NCBI GenBank assembly: GCA_963829955.1
Contig: CAWHKS010000022.1
Location: forward strand, 1 to 64,000
Direction of reading: 5' to 3'
Source: DASTFY01 sp963829955
GTDB taxonomy: Bacteria > Actinomycetota > Acidimicrobiia > Acidimicrobiales > Ilumatobacteraceae
DNA: 64,000 bases
The translations under genes and the position numbers were made by a program. The notes below the pieces were generated by a model that ran no database searches, had not been told where the DNA came from, and saw nothing but the letters and a program-made list of their open reading frames with translations. Shown here piece by piece: positions 1-9,915 of the stretch (position 1 is the first letter of the stretch; each line of letters starts with the position of its first letter).

Positions 1-427
1 GACACGTTGATGACCGGGAACGTTCCAGTGTCACCAACCCCGGCAGGAAGGCCTGCGTAACGCGGACCAGCGTGACCACGTTGACGTCGAGCATCCAACG
101 CCAGTCGTCCAGGGTGTAGTCGCCGAACGGGCGCGGCCGGTAGACCCCGGCGTTGTTGACCAGCGTGTCGATCGTGCCCTCCAGCCGCTCCTGGCTGGCG
201 GCGGCCAGAGCCGCCACCGAGGCGTCGTCGGTGATGTCGCAGACCACGGCCTCGGCCCGACCACCATCGTCTCGGATCTCCTTCGCCGCGCGCTCGATCT
301 CCTGCTCGGTCCGGGCAGCCAGCACCACGGCCGCCCCGTTCGCGGCGAGGTGACCGGCGACGGCCCGGCCGATCCCGCGGCCGGCTCCCGTGACGACCGC
401 CCGCCGGCCGGTCAGGAGCGCACTCAT
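1..427 (-). CDS. SDR-family oxidoreductase, partial (runs off window start)
   Basis: N-terminal part of a short-chain dehydrogenase/reductase. The ATG at 427-425 overlaps the stop of the upstream SDR gene (ATGA), so the two are translationally coupled. Visible are the nucleotide-binding glycine motif TGAGRGIG near residues 14-21, an acidic CDIT after the third strand, and NNAG near residue 89. The catalytic Tyr-Lys lies outside the window. Near positions 14-40 the reading frame becomes unconvincing: the expected VINVS strand is found one frame over, so a one-base indel may lie there. The substrate is unknown; the neighbours suggest a catabolic role. Confidence 0.75.
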   Translation of the reverse strand, partial: MSALLTGRRAVVTGAGRGIGRAVAGHLAANGAAVVLAARTEQEIERAAKEIRDDGGRAEAVVCDITDDASVAALAAASQERLEGTIDTLVNNAGVYRPRPFGDYTLDDWRWMLDVNVVTLVRVTQAFLPGLVTLERSRSSTC

Positions 428-1224
428 CCGGCGGTGTAGCCGCCGTCGAGGTAGACGATGCTGCCGGTCATGAAGTTCGCCGCCGAGCTGGCGAGGAACT
501 GCACGGCGCCGTGGAAGTCCGTCGGCTCCCCGAGGCGACCGAGCGGGATGCGTCGCAGCATGTTCTCCCGCACCGCGGGACCGTTGCCCTCGTCGGCGTA
601 CATCCACGCGGTGAGGTCCGAGCGGAAGACGGTCGGGGCGATGGCGTTGACGTTGATGCCGTGCGGCCCCCACTCGACGGCCAGCGCCTTGGTCAGGAGA
701 TCGACCGCGGCCTTCGACGGGCAGTAGGCGGTGTAGTTGGCCAGCCCGAGCTGACCGCGGGTGGACGACATCAGGATCACCTTGCCGCCGCGTCCCTGCG
801 GGATCATCACCCGTCCCGCGGCCCGGCACAGGAGCCACGACTGGCGGACGTTGACGTCCATCACCGTGTCCCAGTCGGCGGGGTCCTGCTCGACGATGGC
901 GCCGGGGATGTTGGTCCCGGAGCCCGCGACCACGATGTCGAGCCCGCCACCGGCCTCGACCGCCGTCCCCACGATCCGGTCCACGTCGTCCTCGGTCGCA
1001 GGGCGCACCGCCACCGTGGCTGCCCGGCCGCCGCCGTCCAGGATGGCCGCCGACACGGCTTCCAGCTTCTCCGCGTTGCCGCCCGCCAGCGTGACGACGG
1101 CACCGGCCCCGGCGAGCGCGTAGGCGGCCTGCTCGCCGAAGGCGCCGGTGGCGCCGGTGACGACGGCCGACCGTCCGCTGAGATCGAAGACCTGGGCGGG
1201 CTGCGGCAGCGCCGCGGTACTCAT
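424..1224 (-). CDS. SDR-family NAD(P)-dependent oxidoreductase
   Basis: A 266-residue classical short-chain dehydrogenase/reductase. The Rossmann glycine motif TGATGAFG is near residues 23-30. The catalytic set is visible: Ser in ILMSST and YCPSK (Tyr-x3-Lys). The C-terminal end MTGSIVYLDGGYTAG is typical of family members that oxidise or reduce a hydroxyl/keto group with NAD(P). The usual NNAG motif is replaced by VAGSGTN. The gene overlaps the cupin gene upstream (ATGA at 1221-1224) and the partial SDR gene downstream, so it belongs to a minus-strand operon led by the cyclase-family gene. The specific substrate cannot be read from the sequence. Confidence 0.88.
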   Translation of the reverse strand: MSTAALPQPAQVFDLSGRSAVVTGATGAFGEQAAYALAGAGAVVTLAGGNAEKLEAVSAAILDGGGRAATVAVRPATEDDVDRIVGTAVEAGGGLDIVVAGSGTNIPGAIVEQDPADWDTVMDVNVRQSWLLCRAAGRVMIPQGRGGKVILMSSTRGQLGLANYTAYCPSKAAVDLLTKALAVEWGPHGINVNAIAPTVFRSDLTAWMYADEGNGPAVRENMLRRIPLGRLGEPTDFHGAVQFLASSAANFMTGSIVYLDGGYTAG

Positions 1225-1568
1225 CTCGGCCCGTCCGGGTAGGGCATGACGACGAGCATCGTCGCCACGTCGTTCGTGCGGTTCACGACCGTGCGCGCCT
1301 CACCGGCCGGGATGTGGCACGAGTCGAGCGGGCCGAGCGTGGCCTCCTCGTCGTCGGTCACCACGGTGACCTCGCCCCGCACGACGACGTAGACCTTCTC
1401 GAGCGGGGTGCCTTCGTGGGTGGTGCCGCCTCCGGGGAGGAAGTGCGACAGGCCGACCCAGAAGTTCGATGCGTCGCTGGCGTCCCAGCCCTGCAACCGC
1501 AGCGCCGTGCAGTCGAAGTGGTTGGGCGGCTCGTACCTCGACACCTCGGACAGGCGGTTGACCTTCAT
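1221..1568 (-). CDS. Small cupin-domain protein
   Basis: About 115 residues forming one cupin barrel. Motif 1 is degenerate (GGGTTHEGTPLEKVYVVVRGE) and motif 2 is GPLDSCHIPAGEARTVVN. The conserved His and Glu of motif 1 and His of motif 2 could bind a metal. The ATG at 1568 shares its A with the TGA of the cyclase-family gene (TGATG), and its own stop overlaps the SDR start, so it is the second gene of a tightly coupled operon. It may be a small dioxygenase, isomerase or sugar/acid-binding protein; context suggests a catabolic accessory role. A longer upstream reading frame exists but overlaps the cyclase gene and is rejected. Confidence 0.8.
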   Translation of the reverse strand: MKVNRLSEVSRYEPPNHFDCTALRLQGWDASDASNFWVGLSHFLPGGGTTHEGTPLEKVYVVVRGEVTVVTDDEEATLGPLDSCHIPAGEARTVVNRTNDVATMLVVMPYPDGPR

Positions 1569-2434
1569 CACACACCGCCGCGCGCTGCGTTGCCGCGTGC
1601 TGTGCCCGGCGCGATGCGGAACTCGCCGGTGGGGTCCAACATGGCGACCAGCCGGATGATGCAACCGTCGCCCTTCACCCACCGCCAAGGGAAAGCTGCG
1701 AACGTCACCCGCTTGCCGGTGACGGCGTCGATGTCGCCGCCGACGTTCTCGAAGCCGACGATGCCGCGCGACAGCAGCGCCCGGTGGCACGGCTCCCAGA
1801 GCGGGAAGTCCTCCAGCACGTCGCGCCCCGTCGTCTCCTTGTACTCCTGGCAGGCCCACGGCAGCAGCCCGTGCGGCCAGCCAGGTCCGTGAGGGGCGAT
1901 AGCGGTGGCCAACGGGTGGTCGAGCGCCTGGGTGTCGGTCCCGACCGCCTTGACGCCCCGCTCGGCGAACCACTCACCGGCGTCCTTGTAGAAGCCGGGG
2001 GAGTAGGCGTAGTAGTCGGCGTTGTCCCCGTAGTGGCGGTGCCACCCGGTGTTGACGATGACGATGTCGCCGGGCTGGATCTCGGGCTGAGCGCTCTCGA
2101 GATCCTCGGCGGTGACGACCTCCCACTTCTCCTTCGGGATGGACACCACCACCCCGGGCCCGAAGAAGCAGTGCAGCGGGATCTCGTCGAGGAACGGTGT
2201 CCCCTCGATGACGTGGGCGGGCACGTCGACGTGGGTGGTGGAGTGCATCACCGTCGTGATGCGTTGCGTCAGCACCCTGGACTTGGCGTGGTAGTGGACG
2301 CGCTCGATCTTGACGTCCTCGAAGTACGGCCAGTTGGCCACGCCGTGACCCCACGGGATGCTCAGGTCGTAGTACTCGAGCCCCGTGTTGTCGGCCGGCC
2401 AGACCCAGGCTGCGTTCTCTTCAGGCGCTGGCAT
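1568..2434 (-). CDS. Cyclase-family metal-dependent hydrolase (kynurenine-formamidase-like)
   Basis: About 288 residues of the cyclase/metal-dependent hydrolase family (the family of bacterial kynurenine formamidase and isatin hydrolase). The diagnostic motif HxGTHxDxPxH is present as HSTTHVDVPAH, with Thr replacing Gly; its His and Asp residues are the expected metal ligands. I chose the ATG at 2434 because a GAGGGGG ribosome binding site lies a few bases upstream; an in-frame ATG at 2479 has no such site. It heads the minus-strand operon with the cupin and two SDRs, divergent from the ABC-transporter operon. It probably hydrolyses an amide or ring-opened/lactone intermediate; the substrate is unknown. 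Confidence 0.82.
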   Translation of the reverse strand: MPAPEENAAWVWPADNTGLEYYDLSIPWGHGVANWPYFEDVKIERVHYHAKSRVLTQRITTVMHSTTHVDVPAHVIEGTPFLDEIPLHCFFGPGVVVSIPKEKWEVVTAEDLESAQPEIQPGDIVIVNTGWHRHYGDNADYYAYSPGFYKDAGEWFAERGVKAVGTDTQALDHPLATAIAPHGPGWPHGLLPWACQEYKETTGRDVLEDFPLWEPCHRALLSRGIVGFENVGGDIDAVTGKRVTFAAFPWRWVKGDGCIIRLVAMLDPTGEFRIAPGTARGNAARGGV

Positions 2435-2638
2435 TCCCGTCCCCCTCGTTCCGTCGGTGAACACGGACGAGGGTTGCACAGGTTCCCGCGATTGTCCATA
2501 CTTCGGATCAGCCTGTCTTGTAGAGCGGTACAGCTCCGCTCGCCGCGTCGGGTGGATGGCAGCCAGCCTGATAAGGCCCTCCTGCTAGGGTCGGCCGCAA
2601 TCGGGGGTCAAGGAACCAGGGGATTCAAAGGGGGAGCC
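2435..2638. promoter_or_regulatory. Divergent promoter region of the catabolic cluster
   Basis: A 204-base spacer between two divergent operons. On the plus strand TAGGGT at 2586-2591 is a good -10 candidate, leaving a leader of about 40 bases with an AGGGGAG ribosome binding site at 2630-2636. A dyad GAGCGG/CCGCTC (2523-2528 and 2536-2541) is a candidate operator for co-regulating both operons. No regulator gene is adjacent. Confidence 0.45.
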
Positions 2639-4096
2639 ATGACCGACAGGTTCGATCCGTACCGTCCTTCGCGCCAGCGACCCGGCCTTTCACGCCGGCA
2701 GTTCCTCGGCACGGCCACGGCGCTCGGCGTCGGTGGCGCCGCCTTCCTGGCGGGGTGCGGGAGCGACGACGGTGGGTCGTCGGCGGACACCACGTCCGGG
2801 GGCGCGGACACGACGGCCGGGGGCGGCGCGGAGACCACGGCCGGCACCTCGCCCGGCACCAGTGGTGGTAGTGGTGGCCTGACCGGCGGGGGCGGCGGCG
2901 ATGGCACGATCAAGCTCGGCTACGTCACACCGCAGACGGGTCCGTTGGCGGCGTTCGGTGAGTCCGACGCCTTCGTGCTCGGCGGGCTCCGCGAGCTGTT
3001 CGCCGACGGATTGATGATCCAGGGCAAGAGCTACAAGGTCGACATCATCGACAGAGACTCGGAGTCGAACTCCAACACCGCGGCCACCGCCGCGCAGGAG
3101 CTCATCGCCAACGAGGGTGTGCATGTCCTCCTCGTCGCGCAGACGCCGGACACCACCGTCCCGGTCGTGCAGCAGGCCACCAACAACGAGATCCCGGTGC
3201 TCTCGAACAACGCGCCGTGGCAGCCGCACTACCTCGGCATCGGCGGGGAGCTCGGTCCGGACATCGAGCCGCCGCTGGCCTCGCCGTGGAACTATCACTT
3301 CTTCTGGGGCCTCGAGGACGTCATCGAGGTGTTCACCAGCATGTGGAGCGACCTCAAGCCGGGGGCGATCGTCGGCGGCCTGTGGCCCGACGATCCCGAC
3401 GGCAACGCTTGGAGCGATCCCAACGTCGGTTTCCCGCCCACGCTCGAGCAGCAGGGCTTCACCGTCGTCGATCCGGGCCGCTTCCCGCTCGGCGGCAGCG
3501 ACTACTCGGCGCAGATCAACACCTTCAAGGACCAGGGCGTCGAGATCGTCACCGGCGTGCTCCCGCCGCCGGACTTCGGCAACTTCTGGGCGCAGGCGCA
3601 GCAGCAGGGGCTGAAGCCCGTCGCGGTCTCGCTCGGCAAGGCGCTGCTCTTCCCGGGCGCCGTGGCGTCGTACCAGAACCCGCTCGGGCTGTCGTCGGAG
3701 ATCTGGTGGTCGGACAAGCACCCCACCACCTCCAGCCTCACCGGCCAGAGCTCGGCCGACCTGGCCCGGGCCTACGAGGAGGCGGAGAACAAGCAGTGGA
3801 CGCAGCCCATCGGCTATGTGCACTCGCTGTTCGAGGTCATCGTCGACGCCATCGTGCGCGCCGGCGGTGTCGAGGACAAGCAGGCCCTGCTCGACGCCAT
3901 CGGCGAGACCAACCTGCCGACGCTGGCCGGGAACGTCGACTTCACCAACCCCGTCGTGCCCCACATCACCAAGACGCCGCTGGTCGGTGGCCAGTGGGTC
4001 GAGAGCGACAAGTGGGACGTCGAGTTCAAGATCGTGACCAACACGCAGTTCCCGGACATCCCGACGGACGGCACGCTGCAGCCGATGAGCACCTGA
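2639..4096 (+). CDS. ABC-transporter substrate-binding lipoprotein (branched-chain amino-acid/amide type)
   Basis: A 485-residue periplasmic-binding-protein type 1 receptor. The N-terminus has a twin-arginine signal (SRRQFLG, about residues 20-26) and a lipobox LAGC with Cys40 as lipidation site, then a Gly/Thr/Ser-rich linker to about residue 92. The ligand-binding fold starts at IKLGYVTPQTGPLAAFGE. It should be exported folded by Tat, anchored outside the membrane, and deliver substrate to the LivH/LivM permease encoded downstream. The start is set by ATG after AGGGGAG. The following P450 gene starts 6 bases downstream. Ligand unknown; this family also binds aromatic acids and amides. Confidence 0.92.
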   Translation: MTDRFDPYRPSRQRPGLSRRQFLGTATALGVGGAAFLAGCGSDDGGSSADTTSGGADTTAGGGAETTAGTSPGTSGGSGGLTGGGGGDGTIKLGYVTPQTGPLAAFGESDAFVLGGLRELFADGLMIQGKSYKVDIIDRDSESNSNTAATAAQELIANEGVHVLLVAQTPDTTVPVVQQATNNEIPVLSNNAPWQPHYLGIGGELGPDIEPPLASPWNYHFFWGLEDVIEVFTSMWSDLKPGAIVGGLWPDDPDGNAWSDPNVGFPPTLEQQGFTVVDPGRFPLGGSDYSAQINTFKDQGVEIVTGVLPPPDFGNFWAQAQQQGLKPVAVSLGKALLFPGAVASYQNPLGLSSEIWWSDKHPTTSSLTGQSSADLARAYEEAENKQWTQPIGYVHSLFEVIVDAIVRAGGVEDKQALLDAIGETNLPTLAGNVDFTNPVVPHITKTPLVGGQWVESDKWDVEFKIVTNTQFPDIPTDGTLQPMST

Positions 4097-4102
4097 TCGG
4101 TC

Positions 4103-5281
4103 ATGGGCGCCGTCGCCGAACCGACGTCCGACATCGAGCTCTACACCGACGAGGCCCTCCTCGACCCGTACCCGCGCTACCAGTTCCTGCGGGACCTGGG
4201 CGGCGCAGTGTGGCTGGACGCGTACGGGATGTACGCGTTGGCCCGGTTCGGGGACTGCCGCGCCGCGCTGCGGAACTGGCCGGTGTTCTCCTCAGCGCAG
4301 GGCGTGATGATGAACGACCAGATGAACCAGGCGCTCATCGGGATCGTGCTGTGCGCCGACGGCGACGAGCATGCCGCCATGCGCAAGGTGATCGGGGGGC
4401 CACTCACGCCGCAGGCGCTGGCCGCCGTGCGGGACACCATCAACGAGGAGGCCGAGAGCCTGGTCGAGGGCCTCGTGGCGAAGGGTACCTTCGACGCCGC
4501 CACGGACCTGGCGCAGCACCTGCCGGTGACCATCGTCTCGAAGCTGGTGGGCCTGCCGGAGAAGGGTCGCGAGCGCATGCTCGACTGGGCCTTTGCCAAC
4601 TTCGACTGCTTCGGGCCGATGAACGCGAGGACTACCTCGGCGTTCCCCGTTGTGCGGGAGATGGTCGAGTACGCGTTCAGCGAGTGCGTGCCGGGCAAGC
4701 TCTCGACCGACGGCTGGGCGGCGGGAATCTGGGCCGCGGCCGAGCGGGGCGACATCCCGATCGAGAAGCCGCCGCTCATGATGAACGACTACATGGGTCC
4801 GAGCCTGGACACGACGATCTTCGCCACGGCCAGCATGATCTGGCTGTTCGCCACCCACCCCGACCAGTGGACGCTCCTGCGAGACCAGCCCGACCTGATG
4901 CTCAACGCCATCAACGAGGTGCTGCGAATCGAGACCGTCATCCAGGGTTTCTCACGGGTGCTCACGGAGGACCACATCGTCGACGGCGTCACCATGGCGG
5001 CCGGCTCGCGGGTGCTCGTCCTGTACGGGTCGGCCAACCGGGACGAGCGCCAGTTCGAGGACCCGGCGCGGTTCGACATCACACGCTCCAACGCGTCGGA
5101 GCACCTGGCCCTCGGCTTCGGCACGCATTCCTGCCCCGGCGGCAACCTGGCCCGCATGGAGATGCGGGCGCTGCTGACTGCCCTGCTCCCGCGGGTGGAA
5201 CGCTTCGAGCTCGGCGCCGTCGAGCCGAAGCTCAACAACGTGCTGCACGGCCTCGGCACCTGTGTCGTGACGGTCCACTGA
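4103..5281 (+). CDS. Cytochrome P450
   Basis: A 392-residue bacterial class I-type P450. The heme-binding motif is FGTHSCPGGNLA with Cys344 as thiolate ligand; the ExxR motif is EVLR. The I-helix threonine region reads GPSLDTT, so the usual AG(G/A)xDT is altered but the Thr pair is kept. No ferredoxin or reductase is encoded nearby, so electron partners must come from elsewhere. It is inserted between the receptor gene and the transporter ATPase genes with gaps of only a few bases, implying it hydroxylates the imported compound. Confidence 0.93.
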   Translation: MGAVAEPTSDIELYTDEALLDPYPRYQFLRDLGGAVWLDAYGMYALARFGDCRAALRNWPVFSSAQGVMMNDQMNQALIGIVLCADGDEHAAMRKVIGGPLTPQALAAVRDTINEEAESLVEGLVAKGTFDAATDLAQHLPVTIVSKLVGLPEKGRERMLDWAFANFDCFGPMNARTTSAFPVVREMVEYAFSECVPGKLSTDGWAAGIWAAAERGDIPIEKPPLMMNDYMGPSLDTTIFATASMIWLFATHPDQWTLLRDQPDLMLNAINEVLRIETVIQGFSRVLTEDHIVDGVTMAAGSRVLVLYGSANRDERQFEDPARFDITRSNASEHLALGFGTHSCPGGNLARMEMRALLTALLPRVERFELGAVEPKLNNVLHGLGTCVVTVH

Positions 5282-5284
5282 GCC

Positions 5285-6004
5285 ATGGCGCTGGTGGCCG
5301 TCGACGACCTGCAGAAGGCCTTCGGCGTCCCCGTCATCGACCACCTCTCGTTCTCGGTGGACGAGGGCGAGGCGGTCGGCATCGTCGGGCCCAACGGGGC
5401 CGGCAAGACGACGCTGCTGAACCTGATCGCCGGCGAGCTGGAGCCCGACGACGGCACCATCACCTTCGAGGGGCGGGACATCACCCACGCCCGCCCCGAC
5501 CTGCGGGCCAAGGCGGGGATCGCCCGCACGGCGCAGATCCCCAGGCCCTTCGAGGGGCTGACCGTCTTCGAGAACGTGCTCGTCGGCGCCACCTTCGGCA
5601 CCACCGCACACCGGCGGGAAGCAACCGACCGCGCCGTGGCCGCGCTGGAGCAGGCCGGCATGCTCCAGAAGGCCAACCTCGCCGCCGGGAGCCTGGGCCT
5701 GCTGGACCGCAAGCGGCTCGAGCTGGCCCGGGCCCTCGCCACGCGACCCAAGGTGCTGCTGCTCGACGAGATCGCCGGAGGTCTGACCGAGGCCGAGGTG
5801 CACGAGCTGATCGACAGGATCAGGGAGATCCACGCCGGGGGAGTCACCATCGTCTGGATCGAACACATCGTCCACGCCCTCCTGGCCGTGGTCGGTCGCA
5901 TCATGGCGATGAACTTCGGCCGGAAGATCGCCGAGGGCAAGCCCCGCGAGGTCATGGCCAGCGCTGCCGTGCGCGAGGTGTACCTCGGGGTAGGGGAGGG
6001 CTGA
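5285..6004 (+). CDS. livG: ABC-transporter ATPase, LivG type
   Basis: A 239-residue ATPase of the branched-chain amino-acid/aromatic uptake class. Walker A is GPNGAGKTT (about residues 36-44) and Walker B is VLLLDEIAGG. The signature region reads LGLLDRKRLELARAL instead of LSGGQ, a variation seen in LivG-like proteins. The C-terminal WIEHIVHAL with His is the switch region. It pairs with the LivF-type ATPase that starts 3 bases after its stop. ATP hydrolysis by the pair drives import through LivH/LivM. The symbol reflects family, not proven substrate. Confidence 0.88.
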   Translation: MALVAVDDLQKAFGVPVIDHLSFSVDEGEAVGIVGPNGAGKTTLLNLIAGELEPDDGTITFEGRDITHARPDLRAKAGIARTAQIPRPFEGLTVFENVLVGATFGTTAHRREATDRAVAALEQAGMLQKANLAAGSLGLLDRKRLELARALATRPKVLLLDEIAGGLTEAEVHELIDRIREIHAGGVTIVWIEHIVHALLAVVGRIMAMNFGRKIAEGKPREVMASAAVREVYLGVGEG

Positions 6005-6007
6005 CCG

Positions 6008-6706
6008 GTGGCGGCCCTGGAGGTCGAGGCCCTGGACGCCGGTTACGGCGACTTTCAGGCCCTCTACGGGCTGTCCCTGCGGGTGGGCAGCGGCGAGACC
6101 ATCGCCATCATCGGTGCGAATGGAGCGGGCAAGACGACGCTGCTGCGCGCCGTCATGGGGCAGGTCCGGGTGCGGAGCGGGTCGATCCGCTACGACGGGC
6201 TCGACCTGGCCGGCGTGCCGACCCACGAGCGGGTCCGGCGGGGCATGGGCCTGGTCCCCGAGGGCCGTCGCCTCTTCCCGAGCCTGTCCGTGGAGGAGAA
6301 CCTCATGATCGGCGGGTACCGCCGCCGGCCCGGGCGCTGGACGATCGACGAGGTCGTCGGCGTCTTCCCGATGCTCGAGCGGCTGCTGAAGCGCGCGTCG
6401 TCGACGCTGTCGGGCGGTGAGCAGCAGGCGGTCGCCATCGGCCGCACGCTGATGGCCAACCCCGACTTGATCCTGCTGGACGAGGTGTCGCTCGGGCTGG
6501 CCCCGGTCGTCGTGCGCAGCCTGTACGACGCGCTACCGCGGATCGTGCAGGTCGGCACCACCGTGGTCGTCGTCGAGCAGGACATCACGCTCGCCCTCGA
6601 CGTGGCGGACCGCGTCTACTGCCTGCTGGAGGGGCGGGTCTCGCTGACCGGAGCGCCCGGGGAGCTCACCCGGGACGCCATCACGACCGCGTACTTCGGG
6701 GTGTAG
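6008..6706 (+). CDS. livF: ABC-transporter ATPase, LivF type
   Basis: A 232-residue ATPase. Walker A is GANGAGKTT, the signature is LSGGEQQ, Walker B is LILLDEVSLGL, and the characteristic LivF sequence GLVPEGRRLFP is present near residues 80-90. The start is a GTG three bases after the livG stop. It partners with the LivG-type ATPase to energise the LivHM permease. The His-switch position reads VVEQDI, so the usual switch histidine is not where expected, as in many LivF proteins. Confidence 0.9.
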   Translation: MAALEVEALDAGYGDFQALYGLSLRVGSGETIAIIGANGAGKTTLLRAVMGQVRVRSGSIRYDGLDLAGVPTHERVRRGMGLVPEGRRLFPSLSVEENLMIGGYRRRPGRWTIDEVVGVFPMLERLLKRASSTLSGGEQQAVAIGRTLMANPDLILLDEVSLGLAPVVVRSLYDALPRIVQVGTTVVVVEQDITLALDVADRVYCLLEGRVSLTGAPGELTRDAITTAYFGV

Positions 6707-6709
6707 GGC

Positions 6710-7582
6710 ATGGATTGGGTCAACGCCGTCATCCAGGGGATCCTCACCGGCGGGCTCTACGCGCTGTTCGCCACCGGCCTGTCGCTCGCCTTCGGCGTCA
6801 TGCGTTTCGTCAACCTGGCCCACGGCGACCTCGCCATCCTGGCCGCCTACCTCACGCTGTCGACATCGGCCGTCGTGGGCGTCGGCTACTGGCCGTCCAT
6901 GGTGATCGTGGTCCTCGTGATGTTCGTCGTCGGCTACGTGGGGCAGCGAGGACTGTTCAACTTCACCCTCGGCGAGGACCCCCTGCCCGGCATCCTCGTC
7001 AGCTTCGGTGTCGGCATCGTGATCCAGAACGCGCTGCAGGAGCACTACACGGCCACCGACCGCAGCATCGACCTCGGCCCGATCCTGACCGACTCGGTGA
7101 CCATCACCGACGACATCAGCATCGGCCTGTTCCCCCTGCTCACGCTGGCCGTCGCCGTCGTGGTGCTGATCGCGCTGCAACTCCTTTTCTCGCGCACGTC
7201 GATCGGGCGGGCGTTCCGCGCCACCGCTGACGACCCGCAAACCGCGCAGCTCATGGGCATCAACGACAAGCGCCTCTACGGCGTCGCGATGGCCATCGCC
7301 TTCGCCGCGGTGGCCCTGGCCGGCTTCTTCCGGGGCGCCCGCACCTCGTTCTCGCCGAGCTCCGGCGGCGGCATCCTGCTGTTCGCCTTCGAGGCCGTCG
7401 TCATCGGCGGCCTGGGCTCGCTGTGGGGGACGCTGGTCGGCGGCATCGTGCTCGGCGTCGCCCAAGGTGTCGGCAATCAGGCCTCGATCGGATGGGACCT
7501 GCTGGCCGGCCACCTGGTGTTCCTGTTTGTCCTCCTCGTGCGGCCGCGGGGTCTCGTGAGCGCTGGAGGCAGAGGCCTGTGA
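6710..7582 (+). CDS. livH: ABC-transporter permease, LivH type
   Basis: A 290-residue integral membrane protein with about eight hydrophobic helices. The start MDWVNAVIQGILTGGLYALFATGLSLAFGVM and the sequence VNLAHGDLAILAAY are typical of LivH permeases, as is AFRATADDPQTAQLMGI, the cytoplasmic loop that couples to the ATPases. The gene starts three bases after livF. It is followed by an 88-base gap with a hairpin before livM. Confidence 0.9.
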   Translation: MDWVNAVIQGILTGGLYALFATGLSLAFGVMRFVNLAHGDLAILAAYLTLSTSAVVGVGYWPSMVIVVLVMFVVGYVGQRGLFNFTLGEDPLPGILVSFGVGIVIQNALQEHYTATDRSIDLGPILTDSVTITDDISIGLFPLLTLAVAVVVLIALQLLFSRTSIGRAFRATADDPQTAQLMGINDKRLYGVAMAIAFAAVALAGFFRGARTSFSPSSGGGILLFAFEAVVIGGLGSLWGTLVGGIVLGVAQGVGNQASIGWDLLAGHLVFLFVLLVRPRGLVSAGGRGL

Positions 7583-7617
7583 AGCGTCCGCGCCACGTTC
7601 GTCAGGATGGGCGGGGT

Positions 7618-7646
7618 CCCCGCCGGAAGCTTTGCCTCCGGTGGGG
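7618..7646 (+). other. Hairpin between livH and livM
   Basis: Left arm CCCCGCCGGA (7618-7627), 9-base loop, right arm TCCGGTGGGG (7637-7646): ten pairs with one G-U. There is no T-run, so it is more likely an mRNA processing/stability element or weak attenuator than an intrinsic terminator. Confidence 0.55.
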
Positions 7647-7670
7647 TGCTCTCATGGGAGGGAGCGGGAC

Positions 7671-8701
7671 GTGACCCAGCCGGTCGAGACGATCGAACAG
7701 GGACGGTTCCACGTGGTCCGCACGTCGACGGGGTCGACGGTCGGGACGGGGCTGGCCATCGTCGCGACGGTGTTCTTCGCGCTGTTCCCGCTGTGGGGGA
7801 GCGACAGCACGCAGCTCACGCTGGTGCAGATCTTCTACTACCTCTCCCTGGCCCAGATGTGGAACCTGCTGGCCGGGTACGCCGGCTTGGTGACGGTGGG
7901 CCAGCAGGGGTTCGTGGGCGTCGCCGCGTACACGTTGTTCGTGCTGAGCGAGCGGCACAACGTCGACCCGTTCGTCGCCATCGTGCTGGCCGGGGTGCTC
8001 GTGGCCGCGCTGTCCATCCCTGTCGCGTTGTTCGCCTTCCGGTTGCAGGGCGGTTACTTCGCGATCGGCACCTGGGTGATCGCCGAGGTGTTCCGATTGG
8101 CGACGCTGCGCATCGAGTCGCTGGGCGCGGGCAACGTGCAGTCGTTGACGGTGAAGAACACGTTCGCCGGCTACTCCCTGGAGAGCAGGCGGGACCTCAT
8201 CTACTGGGCATCGCTGGGTCTCGCCGTCGGCGCGACGCTGATCGTGGTGCTCATCCTGCGCTCCCGACGCGGTCTGGCCATGCAGGCGGCCCGGGACTCC
8301 GAGCTGGGCGCCCGCTGCTTGGGGGTCAACGTGCGCAACACCAAGCTGCTGATGTGGGTGATCGCCGCACTGTGGACGGGCGCCACGGGCGCGCTGATCC
8401 ACCTGAACAGCTCGACCGTCACCAACCAGGACGCCTTCAGCGTGCTGTCGTGGACCGCGCTGGTCGTGTTCATCGTGGTCATCGGCGGCGTCGGGAGCCA
8501 GATCGGCCCGATCATCGGCGTCGTCATCTTCTGGTTCATCACCGACCGCTTCGAGGACTCCGACACCTGGCGCTTCATCATCCTCGGCTCGGTGGCGGTC
8601 GTCATGGCCGCGGTAGCGCGGAGCGGCATCGACGGCCTGCTCCAGCGCATCCATCCGTTCGAGATCTTCCCCGTACGGCGCCGGTTGCGTCAGGATGCAC
8701 C

Positions 8702-8705
<4 letters not shown>
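7671..8705 (+). CDS. livM: ABC-transporter permease, LivM type
   Basis: A 344-residue polytopic membrane protein with about nine hydrophobic helices. The conserved LivM segments are QMWNLLAGYAGLVTVGQQGFVGVAAY and the coupling loop GLAMQAARDSELGARCLGV. The start is the GTG at 7671 because GGGAGGGAG lies just upstream; an in-frame TTG at 7632 falls inside the preceding hairpin and is rejected. Its stop overlaps the thiolase start (ATGA at 8702-8705). It forms the heterodimeric channel with LivH. Confidence 0.9.
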
Positions 8706-9901
<1,196 letters not shown>

Positions 9902-9915
9902 AGGAGTCCGCAACC

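Noticed and set aside
1569..1973. Long N-terminal extension of the cupin gene
   Set aside because: It overlaps the cyclase gene in another frame, is Arg-rich and unlike any domain; ATG 1568 with the TGATG overlap is better.
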